A stretch of 64,000 nt of DNA from Drosophila persimilis (lineage: Eukaryota; Arthropoda; Insecta; Diptera; Drosophilidae), in NCBI RefSeq assembly GCF_003286085.1, contig NW_020825288.1:13950001-14014000 (forward strand). The letters are read 5' to 3'. Made by a program: the position numbers and the translations under genes. This document shows, in pieces, positions 12,646-23,339 of this stretch (position 1 is the stretch's first letter; each line of letters opens with the position of its first letter). Below the pieces are notes generated by a model. It searched no databases. It was not told the origin of the DNA and worked only from the letters and a program-made list of their open reading frames with translations.

Positions 12646-15530
12646 ATGGACATGATAAACAAATTCTACTCGACAGCAGTACACACGGTGTCCACCCTGT
12701 CGGGTGTGCTGCCCGGCAACAACGTAACAAGGGAATACGAGGTCCTGGAACAGGTGTGCACGGCGGGAGTGGGTGAGTAGATGTGGATGTGGATGGGGTG
12801 TGGGGAAGTAACGTCAACATATTGTGGCTTATATCATATCCTACACGCACACAGGGCTCATGTGGAAGGTCTACAATGGCTACAAGAAGAGCACAAAGCA
12901 GGAAGTGTCTGTTTTTGTCTTCGAGAAGAAGGTCCTGGAACGCTGGTCCAAGGACGACAGAGAGACTATGTTGGAGACACTGCGACGAGGCGTGCAGCAG
13001 CTGACCAAAATCCGACATCCGCATGTGCTGACCGTGCAGCACCCGCTCGAGGAGAGTCGCGATTCGCTGGCTTTTGCCACGGAGCCGGTTTTCGCGTCCC
13101 TGTCGAATGTCGTCGGCGATTCCGTGCGCTCCGAGAAGAAGCTGTACGATGTGGAAATTCGACACGGTCTGCTGCAGCTTTTCGACGGCCTGCAGTTCCT
13201 ACACAACGACGCCAAAATTGTTCACCGCAACATCAGCGCCGAGACGATTGTGATCAACAAGAATCGCAGCTGGAAGTTGTTTGGCTTCGATTTTTGCATA
13301 GCCAATCAGCCGGCAACGGATGGCACACCACATTGGCCTTGCCGGGAGTACACCACATCGATGCATGTTTTGGCGCAGCCGAGTCTGGAGTACACGGCGC
13401 CAGAGCTGGCCCTTAACAGTGTGAACACCCCGGACAGTGATCTCTTTTCCTTGGGTTTGTTCACTGAATGATCGCTATGGCATTGCTTTAATCTCTTTGA
13501 TTCCTTTCAGGCGTGCTCATCTTTACCATTTACGCGGGCAAGCCTTTGAAAATGTTCGGCAGCGACTACAGTGGCTTCAGGAGATACTGCAACGAATTGA
13601 ACCAGCGCAAATATCCAGCCATGAACACAATTCCCAATGAGCTGACGGAGAGTCTGAAAGCGCTGCTGCATCCCAGCGCCAGTCTGCGGCCCAAACTGCA
13701 CGAGCTTAAGCAGATCGTATACTTCCAGGATGTAGGCGTGAAGACGCTCAGTTATCTGGACTCGCTCTACCAGTGGGACAATCTGCAAAAGTCCAAGTTC
13801 TACAAGGGTCTGCCGCAAATCATTCCGACGCTGCCGCACCGCGTGAATCTCCACTCAATTCTGCCATATTTGGTCAAGGAATTTGTCAACTCGCCAATGA
13901 TTCCGTTTGTGCTGCCCAATGTCCTCCTGATAGCCGAGATGAGCAGCCAGCGGGAGTACTGCGACCACATACTGCCGCACCTGAAGCCCATCTTCAAGCT
14001 GACGGATCCCATACAGATTCTGTTGATATTCATGCAGAAAATGGATCTCCTGCTGAAACTCACACCCGCAGAAGAAGTGAAGCAAAGTGTCCTGCCGCTG
14101 CTGTATCGATCTTTGGAGTGCGACATGCCGCAGATCCAGGAACTCTGTCTGGCCGTCTTGCCCACATTCTCCACGCTGATCGACTACAATGCCATGAAGA
14201 ACTCGGTGCTGCCACGCATCAAGAAGCTTTGCCTGCTGAGCAGCAATGTCTCGGTAAAGGTCAACTGTCTGATATCCATAGGAAAGCTGCTGGAGAACCT
14301 CGACAAGTGGTTGGTGCTGGATGAGATTCTGCCTTTCCTGCAGCAAATACAAAGCCGCGAGCCGGCCATTATCATGGGCATCATAGGTGAGAGTCCAGTG
14401 AAGACGCCAAACATGTTGCCATAACTTACTTTCTTCGTCGTTTCCCAAGGAATCTATAAAATTGCCATGACCAACACGAAGCTGGGAATAACCAAGGATG
14501 TCATGGCACACAAGTGCGTGCCATTTCTAGTGCCTCTCAGCGTGGAGAATGGCCTGACCATTGCCCAATTCAATACTATAATAGCATTGATCAAGGAGAT
14601 GTTGGGCCGTGTGGAGCAAGAACAGCGCGAAAAGTTACAGCAACTTTCCACCATCCAGCGAGACAATAAGTAAGACCCGAGGCCAGAGCTCTTTCTTTCG
14701 AATGCTTTTATTGAGATTCATTATTATGATTTACAGACCCAAAGATGCTTCCGAGATATTGGCTAACGAACTCGAGAGCAGCACAATTTCCCCTAGCGCC
14801 AGCAATGGCAACAAGAACAACGATGACATGTTCTCCGGCTTTACAGTGGGTCAGCCACAAGGCCTCCCAGCTGCCAGCACCTTAGCGCCCATGAGGACCA
14901 GAGAACAGCTCAAGTAGGATTCAGCCGACCAGAATGAAGCAGAGAAAACTCAAGAACCCACTTTGCTATTCCAGAATATCGCACAACGCAATGAACATAC
15001 CAGCCGTGGCCCCCGCACTGCCCGCAACATCCACAGCACCCAAAGGAGTAGCAACAGCAGCAGGATCCTCTAAGCCTGACATTCTGTCCTCGCTGATGCA
15101 GAGCAACCTGAGCAGTCTGGCACCAGCTCCCAGTCCTAACAATGGCTGGCACAGTGCCAATCCGCTGGTGATGAACCATCAGCTCGCATCACCGCAGGCC
15201 AGCAACAATAACTTCTCATCGCTGGATGACCTGGATCCCTTTGGAAGTGGCAGTGGTAGTGGCAACAGCAGCGGTGGTGCCCCCAAGCCAAACAATACGA
15301 ACGGTGCCAATATGTACACGTTGCAGCAGCCACACGTGAACTATATCTATCCAACGGGCTACAGCTTGAACAGCATTCAGCAGCAGCAACAGCAGCAGAG
15401 TCTGAGCATGAACAAGGCCATGGCGCCACCACAAACACTCGTGCCGCAGACGCAGACGGTGATGCAGGGAACTGATAACCAGAACATCAATGCACTCTCC
15501 CAGCAGGATATACTTAACTTTTTGAACTAG
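12646..15530 (+). CDS. SCYL2-like protein (clathrin-associated pseudokinase, D. melanogaster CG1951)
   Basis: Six exons (12646-12772, 12855-13454, 13511-14386, 14450-14669, 14737-14913, 14975-15530) keep frame throughout, giving 851 residues against about 930 for human SCYL2/CVAK104. An N-terminal kinase-like domain spans roughly residues 30-320. Its catalytic loop reads HRN at about residue 165 instead of HRD, and the metal-binding DFG is replaced by GFD near 188, so catalysis is doubtful, as known for this family. Residues about 330-640 form a helical HEAT-like region with repeated LP..L segments. The tail is low complexity (Asn, Ser, Gln) and carries a DPF motif near residue 753, a known type of AP2-appendage ligand. 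The family acts in clathrin-coated vesicle traffic between trans-Golgi and endosomes. The third exon follows an unusual donor, GTTTGT. DRE elements upstream suggest housekeeping expression. Confidence 0.95.
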
Positions 15531-15965
15531 ACACAGTCGTAGCCAAATTAACCAATTCCATATATCTAATATACAGCAATTTACCTGTACGAATGTGTCT
15601 CATATGTGGGTCCGTGTGAGTGTGAGTGTTAGTGTCTGTTTGGAACGTTTTAACTTATATGTATTATGTAGATTTTAACGCAGGTCAGGTCCTATTGGTC
15701 CGGTCCCCTGTTCGTTGACACATTCCGCAACGCAACCGATATCAAATGTGAAACGAATGCATGTAGCATTAATTATAGTGTACGTATTATTATTGTTAGC
15801 TAGACAAAAAGCCAACCAACTATCCATGTACTTGTCCCCCCGGTGCATTGTGCAATTGCTCCTTAACTATATTTTACAAAATATAATATATTAATTCAAC
15901 AGAATTCGATTTGTACTTTTCTTTCCCCTTTAATGTAAAGAGTATCAATTATTAGGCAATCATTT
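15531..15965. other. Shared 3' region of convergent Scyl2 and APMAP-like genes
   Basis: These 435 bases separate two convergent stop codons. They hold TG-rich and AT-rich 3'-UTR-like sequence, with no ORF of note. Cleavage sites for the two genes probably lie within overlapping distance of each other. Confidence 0.6.
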
Positions 15966-17409
15966 TTACCACCACCAATTGGCACCAAAAGTTTTGTTTT
16001 TCTCATACGGATTCTTTATACGTAGCAGATAATTATTTAAGCTCGATCCCAAGTACAAGTACCCATCGAGTTCCAAGACATGAGAAATTCCAGAAGCCGT
16101 CGAATCGAAGCCGTGTAACGAGTCCACTATCTTGCCATTCCAGTTCACGCGCACCACAGTGGTTCTTCTGGGGCTCTGCATCTGAATATACTTGATGAAG
16201 ACACGAAAAACCACAGGGTAAACCTTGTTGGAGTATAAACTGTTAAGGAAGCGCAAGGGAAAAATCAGCATGGCCAGCAATCGAGCTATACAGTTGCGTA
16301 ACAGCGGATTAGGGGCCAAAATGGCAAATAAATTTGACTTCCGGTTGTCTACACTAATGACCAATGGCACCCATATGCCCTCGGCATCGGGGGTCAGGTT
16401 ATCCGGCAAACCGGGCAGACCATCCACAAAGATCTCGCTCTGACCAGCCTTGGGTCCTTTGAGGTAAAACTTGGTCAGGCACATGGCCGCTGTCTCGGCC
16501 ACGACAATAAAGTCCTCATCAGGGCTCAGGGCCACACCATTCGCCAAAAATAGCCCATCCAAAAGAACATCGATTACATTGTTGGCTCGATTATATCTGA
16601 AAAGGCTGAAAGAGAAGACCATCAATAGCTGTTGACTGAGTTAGCTCTTCCTTCCATATGCACTCACCGGCCCGAGGGATTGGCAACGACAGCATACAGC
16701 AGGTCGTCCGACGTGGAGTCGGTCCAGTAGATGTCCCCTTGACTACTGACTGCCACACCGTTGAAGAGCTTGCCTGGGCGATTCACAGTCTGACCTGGCA
16801 GCTCCTGCTGTGTTGACACCAGCAATGACTTATTGTTCGTGTCCAGATCCACTTCCCATATGCCTAAGAAGCCATCAGCCACAATCAGATTGTTTCCTTG
16901 CGAGTCAAAAGCCAGGCCCAAGGGTAGTCCGCAGGGAGAAAACTGGAATATGTCATCTGAAAGAGGGGAAACCCCTATAATGGAGATCTCTTTTACTGCT
17001 GCTTTGCCTACCACAGGGCCGCCCAGTCTTTGCAAAATACGCAATTTGTCCATCTTTACTTCCATCCAATTTTATCCTGGCTAAATTTCCGCCCCGCAGA
17101 CCTGTGTAGATTTCATTATTGTGCGCTATGAGACACTCGGGGCAAAAAACGCGACCCTCTAGGAGACGTTCAGCTCCATCCAGGCGATGGTTTGGCTCTA
17201 GAGCACCTTCCAGTTCTTTTGGTTTGGTTATCCTTCACATATACAAGACATATATGAAGTAGTTCCGATCTACATATATCTTACAAATGTACAACTTACG
17301 AGAATTTTGTGAAGGGGAATGTCGTTCTAGGCGACAATCCGGGTAGATATAAGATGACCAGCGCTATAATTGTAATGTTCTTAAATGCCCTTCTCAATGT
17401 GATCACCAT
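15966..17409 (-). CDS. APMAP / strictosidine synthase-like membrane-anchored beta-propeller
   Basis: Four exons on the minus strand (17409-17300, 17232-17012, 16956-16668, 16596-15966) add up to 1251 bases, 416 residues, with all phases consistent. The N-terminus has a basic segment followed by a hydrophobic helix (residues about 10-26), a type II membrane anchor. The rest matches the six-bladed propeller of the strictosidine-synthase-like family: EIYTGL near residue 80, then CGLPLGLAFD, VADG..GIWEVD, NGVA....G.IYWTDS, LFLANGVALSPDEDFIVVAET and GLPDNLTPD. Animal members (APMAP, hemomucin) show arylesterase-like activity or act in adipocyte and haemocyte membranes; the physiological substrate is unknown. 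It is probably orthologous to D. melanogaster CG11833, though that link is from memory of the neighbourhood. It converges on Scyl2. Confidence 0.88.
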
Positions 17410-18067
17410 GGCGTCAAATACCTATTATAAATAGGTCCGTACATATAAACATATGTAGAAAATTAAAAATTAAGAACAGAATAAACATACGAATGAATTC
17501 GAATTTTGTATGGGCTACTGAGAAATATGACTTATAAGGAAAAGGAAATACATCCTGGTTAGATTTCACTTGAATTATTACAATAATTTTTCTACCGAAT
17601 CTAAATATGATATATAGTTACAGTTTTCCAAGTTTCGTTTGCTTTGTTGCATCTTTTCCCAGAATTCAGCTGTCGGATTAAATCCGATGCTTCAAAAGTA
17701 AACAAACCATTTTCATATTTATTGATTTATGTATTATTGGCAGATGCAGAGCGTGCTTAATCATGATTATTCGATATAGTCTTATTTAAAGATTTCCACT
17801 TTGTACTACTACTTCCATAACAGCTTTGATTCCCGACTTAGCCTAATGAGAGGAGATATCACGATCAAAGTAGCTAATCTCTTGCTAAACTATATTCATC
17901 CCAGATCTAAAACAATTCTAAATGCCAGGCATAAAACAGTGCGACTAACTAACAAGCCCCCTTTTGGGCGGGTATCCATCCACCATGAATCCCCTATTTC
18001 GTTCTAGTCCTAGTCCCCTAACAATTAGTTAAAAGCTAAAAGCTAATTAACAATACTGAGTCGTAGC
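17410..18067. other. Intergenic, AT-rich
   Basis: No coding sequence is seen. The interval lies upstream of the APMAP-like gene and downstream of the galactosaminyltransferase gene. It includes a short duplicated motif (AGTTAAAAGCTAAAAGCTAA near 18030) and nothing else recognisable. Confidence 0.5.
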
Positions 18068-19036
18068 TCAGGTCTCTACCAGAATGTGCGTAAACAGACT
18101 GTGCATCCGTCGTTCCACCTCCTTGTAGACCAGCGAGCTAAGTCCATCCATGAATCGGCGCAATTTAGCGGCTTGAAGGAGTACCCGACGATGCTCATTG
18201 GGATTCTCCGGTTTGTGCTTCAACATCGTGTACTCGCTGTACTCCGGAGCGAAGCGGCAGATACCAATTCCCTCGTCCATTATACGCACATAGAGATCGT
18301 CGTCTTCACCGCCCCAGCCATGGTAGACATTGGACATTCCATTTATCTGTTTAAACTGCAAGGTAGTTATGGCCACCACACCGCCAAACAGGCCTTGGTA
18401 AGGCAGGTGGAAGCGCCAGTGGTCCAACGCCGGGCACATGTGTCGAGGCGTCTCCACACAGGCATACATCTGCCCCGAGTTTAGCGGCATGAGGTCCACG
18501 TCATGCAGGATGAGGCACGGAAAACCGTACTCGGCCGCCACCTTGGCCCCGATGTTGAGGAGCATGGCTCGGTTGAATGGCTTTTGGTCGTACTGCTCGA
18601 CCAGAAAAATTCGATAATGGATCAGTTGCTGGCGCAGATAGTTGTGCATGTAGGTGAGGAAGGCGCGCAGCTGCTTCTCCCGCTGGCGATAGGGCACAAT
18701 AATGGCGGTGCTGTACCGAGCCTGACACTGCTCCGGCCTGAATTCCCCTCCTGGCCAGATCTCCTCCGCATGGTGGACGGTCTCGTGGTAGTAGGCGCTG
18801 CTGTACAAAAATCTGTTGTTAGCAATGATGTCCGTGTAGCTACATTCGAATGTTTGCTGCAAGGAGACATTTAGCGTGACCTGCGGGAGCAGTGCACCCT
18901 CTATGTGGGCGCCATCGATGTAGTCGTAGTGGGACGCAAAGCGGAAAGGCAGCGCCAAGTACACGATGAGCGTAACGATTCCAATGGTCTTCAGCAAGTC
19001 ATAAATGTGGAGTCGATACGGGATCCGTACAAACAT
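18068..19036 (-). CDS. beta4GalNAcTB: Beta-1,4-N-acetylgalactosaminyltransferase (beta4GalT family)
   Basis: A single-exon gene of 322 residues. I chose the ATG at 19036; the frame is open a little further upstream but has no earlier ATG. A short cytoplasmic part and a transmembrane segment (about residues 14-30) give the type II Golgi topology of the family. The catalytic domain has the hallmark motifs in order: PYR.RE, FNRA, the metal-binding DVD in LHDVDLMPL, then HGWGGEDDDL and MLKHKPENPNEHR. Invertebrate beta4GalT-like enzymes transfer GalNAc from UDP-GalNAc to GlcNAc to make LacdiNAc on glycolipids and glycans. Length and neighbourhood fit D. melanogaster beta4GalNAcTB (CG14517) better than beta4GalT7. 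A motif 7-like GGCAGCACTGAT word lies about 100 bases upstream. Confidence 0.9.
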   Translation of the reverse strand: MFVRIPYRLHIYDLLKTIGIVTLIVYLALPFRFASHYDYIDGAHIEGALLPQVTLNVSLQQTFECSYTDIIANNRFLYSSAYYHETVHHAEEIWPGGEFRPEQCQARYSTAIIVPYRQREKQLRAFLTYMHNYLRQQLIHYRIFLVEQYDQKPFNRAMLLNIGAKVAAEYGFPCLILHDVDLMPLNSGQMYACVETPRHMCPALDHWRFHLPYQGLFGGVVAITTLQFKQINGMSNVYHGWGGEDDDLYVRIMDEGIGICRFAPEYSEYTMLKHKPENPNEHRRVLLQAAKLRRFMDGLSSLVYKEVERRMHSLFTHILVET

Positions 19037-19715
19037 TATGTTGGAGCGGGATCTGGACGCGAACTCCCACAAAACAGTAACACATATCCGTTGAATTCTT
19101 AAGAAATTGAATATATATAGTTGGTTATCAGTGCTGCCAAGTTTTTATCAGAAAAAAGCTGTTTCTAACTTGGAGAAAACGAGAAAAAAAAGCTGAAAAT
19201 TTTCACACAAAAAAAAAAACCTAAATAATGGCGTTATACATTTTTTAACAAAGTGATATTTAATATGTATTTTATATAATTTTCATTAGTTCATCCAGCA
19301 CTGTGGGGGTATTGTGATTCGTATTCGTAAACTGTACCTTACTTGTTTATTTTATCTTTTCATCCGCACGCAATCGTCGCTTAGAAAAAGTGAACTCAAC
19401 TAAAGGAGAGAGAAGCAAAGCAATGATGAACCGACCACATTTTCCTACTTCTTATGTAGCCGGTGTCAGCATCAAAAAATGCTGAAAAAAAGCCTATACC
19501 TTTATAAAAAATCCAAAATTCCCGCTTCCCGCAATTCACAAATATTTCCCGCATATGGTCTTCAAAAAAAGCCAGATCTGCGGAAAAAAAGCGTAATCGA
19601 CAGCACTGCTGGTTATGCAGACAAGGCCAGGGCTGCAAAACCACTGAAATAATCAAAGCATGCTTTTGTTGTTGTATAGGATGTCTCCACAATAAGATTT
19701 ATCGTTAAGTGAAAA
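19037..19715. other. Intergenic region upstream of beta4GalNAcTB
   Basis: AT-rich sequence with poly-A runs near 19150-19225. Motif 7-type words (GCAGCACTG on the minus strand near 19131, CAGCACTGCTGG near 19608) are consistent with a broad minus-strand promoter. No coding potential is evident. Confidence 0.5.
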
Positions 19716-20640
19716 TACTTGAGATAAAACGATTGCCAATTCCTAACTCAATAAACAGATAAGGCGCTTAATTTCGTAAAACTGATAAGATACATTCACA
19801 TTGGGATGGACTTTTTAGACATCCGACCGTTAAACTCTTAAAGGAATTTCTTATTAACTTAAAGTCCAAATTGCATCTGAAAAGTGTAACAAAAGATCAT
19901 CTCTGTTGCTGCAGCGCCACAAGTTTGATTAGAAATCCAAACTAGCTCATATATTTTACTGGCTCACACTAAAACGCTATCTCTGTCTAAGTCTGTCGAC
20001 TTTCAGACTAAGAGCTGATAATCCAATCTACACTACAAAACTGCAACATTAGTGGTCGTAGCCGCCTCCCAGCTTTCGATGTGCTGATGCACTGTTTGAT
20101 ATAACACTTGAGATAAAACGATTGCCAATTACTAAATCAATAAACAGATAAGGCACTTAAGTTCTTAAAACTGATAGGATACATTCACATTGGGAAGGAG
20201 TTATTGGACATCCGACCATGAAGTGGGACAGTAAACCGAAAGTACTTTTAGGTATTCTTTATTAGCTTCAAGTCAAAATTGCGTCTGAAAAGTGTAACAA
20301 TAGATCATCTCTGTTGCTGCGGCGCCACAAGTTTGATTAGAAATCCAAACTAGCTCATATATTTTACTGGCTCACACTAAAACGCTATCTCTGTCTAAGT
20401 CTGTCGACTTTCAGACTAAGAGCTGATAATCCAATCTACACTACAAAACTGCAACATTAGTGGTCGTAGCCGCCTCCCAGCTTTCGATGTGCTGATGCAC
20501 TATTTGATATAACACTTGAGATAAAACGATTGCCAATTACTAAATCAATAAAAAGATTAGGCGCTTAAGTTCTTAAAACTGATAAGATACATTCACATTG
20601 GGATGAATTTATAAGACTTGCGACCATAAAGTGGGACAGT
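19716..20640 (+). repeat. Tandem duplication, about 400-bp unit, 2.6 copies
   Basis: The string ACTTGAGATAAAACGATTGC starts units at about 19716, 20106 and 20514. Units 1 and 2 are full length (about 390 and 408 bp); unit 3 is truncated. The first halves of units 1 and 2 differ by many substitutions and a small insertion, while the second halves, from about 19905 and 20313, look identical over some 190 bp. A degenerate continuation with TATCTCTGTCTAAGTCTGTCG at about 20730 suggests unit 3 is internally deleted. No ORF spans the units. It sits directly upstream of Cpsf100. Confidence 0.9.
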
Positions 20641-20859
20641 AGACAGAAATAGCATAAGAGACGAAACGCAAAATAAGTCATCGAAGCCGTCGCCCAGCTT
20701 TTATATATTTCACTCGCTCGCACTGTAACGCTATCTCTGTCTAAGTCTGTCGGCAACGTCTAGTGTCACACGGCCATAATAACAAAGAACTAGTTATTCG
20801 TGAACTACAAAAGATGGTTCATATTCCAGCTCTCCGGTAACGCTCTCAGACTTTCTTGT

Positions 20860-20875
20860 GCAGCCCTAGGCCGGC
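20860..20875 (+). promoter_or_regulatory. Motif 7 core-promoter word of Cpsf100
   Basis: TGCAGCCCTAGG lies about 60 bases before the Cpsf100 ATG and matches the Drosophila core-promoter motif 7 (CAKCNCTR). The same word recurs near 53,295 and 53,511. Confidence 0.5.
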
Positions 20876-20927
20876 TGATACGTTTTTCGAGCCAAAATAC
20901 GATTCAACAATTGTTTATTAGTTTAAG

Positions 20928-23265
20928 ATGACTTCAATTATCAAGCTGCACACGATATCCGGGGCAATGGATGAGTCGCCGCCATGTTACATACTCCAGA
21001 TTGACGATGTGCGAATTCTGTTAGACTGCGGATGGGACGAGAAATTTGATGCCAATTTCATAAAGGAACTCAAAAGGTGTGTGCGTGTGTGGAGGAAAGA
21101 CGACAATAAATAAACAAAAAATTCTGAACACTCATTCCAGGCAAGTGCACACACTAGATGCTGTACTGCTCTCCCACCCAGATGCATATCATCTGGGCGC
21201 CCTGCCGTATCTGGTGGGAAAGCTTGGCCTTAATTGTCCCATTTTCGCCACGATACCAGTATTCAAGATGGGTCAGATGTTCATGTACGATCTGTACATG
21301 TCTCACTTCAACATGGGCGACTTTGATCTTTTCTCGCTGGACGATGTGGACACCGCCTTCGAGAAGATCACCCAGCTCAAGTACAACCAAACGGTTTCGT
21401 TAAAGGGAAAAGGTTATGGCATATCCATAACGCCTCTGAATGCTGGACATATGATTGGCGGCACCATTTGGAAGATAGTGAAGGTCGGCGAGGAGGACAT
21501 TGTCTATGCCACCGACTTCAACCACAAGAAGGAGCGCCATCTGAGTGGCTGCGAGCTGGACCGACTGCAGCGACCGTCGCTGCTCATTACCGACGCCTAC
21601 AATGCACAATACCAGCAGGCGCGTAGGCGTGCCCGAGATGAGAAGCTAATGACGAACATCCTGCAGACCGTGAGAAACAATGGCAATGTGCTCATAGCCG
21701 CGGACACGGCGGGTCGGATGCTGGAGCTGGCCCACATGTTGGATCAGCTGTGGAAAAACAAGGAGTCGGGCCTGATGGCCTACTCGCTGGCCTTGCTGAA
21801 CAACGTCAGTTACAACGTGGTGGAGTTCGCCAAGTCACAGATCGAGTGGATGAGCGACAAGCTGACCAAAGCCTTCGAGGGAGCCCGCAACAATCCCTTC
21901 CAGTTCAAGCACATTCAACTGTGCCACACCCTGGCGGACGTGTACAAACTGCCAGCCGGCCCGAAGGTGGTGCTGGCCAGCACGCCGGACCTGGAGAGCG
22001 GTTTCACACGGGATCTCTTTATTCAGTGGGCCAGCAATGCCAACAATAGCATTATTCTGACCACCCGCACCTCTCCCGGCACCTTAGCCATGGAGCTGGT
22101 GGAGAACTATGCCCCGGGCCGGCAAATCGAGTTGGACGTACGGAGGCGCGTCGAACTGGAAGGCGCCGAACTTGAAGAGTATCTGCGCACACAAGGCGAG
22201 AAGATTAACCCGCTGATTGCCAAGCCAGAGCCGGAGGAGGAGAGCAGCTCCGAGTCCGAAGATGACATCGAGATGAGCGTCATCACGGGCAAACACGATA
22301 TTGTCGTTCGTCCAGAGGGGCGTCATCATTCCGGCTTCTTTAAATCGAACAAACGTCACCATGTGATGTTCCCCTACCACGAGGAGAAGATCAAGTACGA
22401 TGAGTACGGCGAGATCATCAATCTGGATGATTATCGCATTGCGGATATGAACAACACCGAATTCCCACCCGAGGAGCAGAACAAGGAAAATGTGAAGAAA
22501 GAGGAGCCTGGCATAGGCATTGAACAGCAGGCCAATGGTGCCATGGACACCGACGTCCAGCTGCTGGAGAAGCCCACTAAACTGATTAACCAACGCAAAA
22601 CGATCGAAGTGAATGCACAAATCCAGCGGATCGACTTCGAGGGCCGCTCGGACGGGGAGTCCATGCTGAAAATTCTCTCGCAACTTCGACCGCGTCGCGT
22701 CATCGTTGTCCATGGGACGGAAGAGGGCACCCAGGTGGTGGCCAAACACTGCGAGCAGAATGTGGGCGCACGCGTGTTCACGCCGCAAAAGGGCGAGATC
22801 ATCGATGTGACCACAGAGATTCACATCTACCAAGTGCGTCTGACCGAGGGTCTAGTCTCTCAGCTGCAGTTCCAGAAGGGCAAGGATGCAGAGGTGGCCT
22901 GGGTCGATGGCCGTCTGGGCATGCGTCTGAAAGCCATCGATGCTCCCCCCACTGCCATGGATGTGACGGTCGAGCAGGATGCCGCCATGCAGGAGGGGAA
23001 AACTCTCACACTGGAGACACTCGAGGAGGACGAGATTCCCGTCCACAATTCAGTGCTCATCAACGAGTTGAAGCTCTCGGATTTCAAGCAGATTCTCCTG
23101 CGAAACAACATCAACTCGGAGTTTTCGGGCGGTGTCCTCTGGTGCACCAATGGCACCTTGGCGCTGCGACGCGTTGATGCCGGCAAAGTGGCAATGGAGG
23201 GCTGCTTGTCGGAGGAATATTACAAGATCAGGGAGCTACTTTACGAGCAGTATGCGATCGTTTAA
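20928..23265 (+). CDS. Cpsf100: Cleavage and polyadenylation specificity factor 100 kDa subunit (CPSF2)
   Basis: Two exons (20928-21076, 21141-23265) join in phase 2 to 757 residues, close to the 782 of human CPSF2. The N-terminal metallo-beta-lactamase fold is visible, but the zinc-binding HxHxDH motif is replaced by SHPDAYHLG near residue 60, and [11 protein letters not shown] keeps a family position. This loss of catalytic residues is normal for CPSF100, which pairs with the active nuclease CPSF73. A beta-CASP region follows, interrupted by an acidic, Ser-rich linker (about 370-400) typical of this subunit. The complex cleaves pre-mRNA 3' ends and histone pre-mRNAs in the nucleus. The stop codon lies only 74 bp from the convergent Slu7 stop, so the 3' UTRs must be very short or overlap. 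Confidence 0.97.
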
Positions 23266-23339
23266 GATTAAAGTTTATTCTAATAGTATCTACTCCATTT
23301 TGTTGAAATTTGTATGGTACTTTTATTTTATTTACAAGT

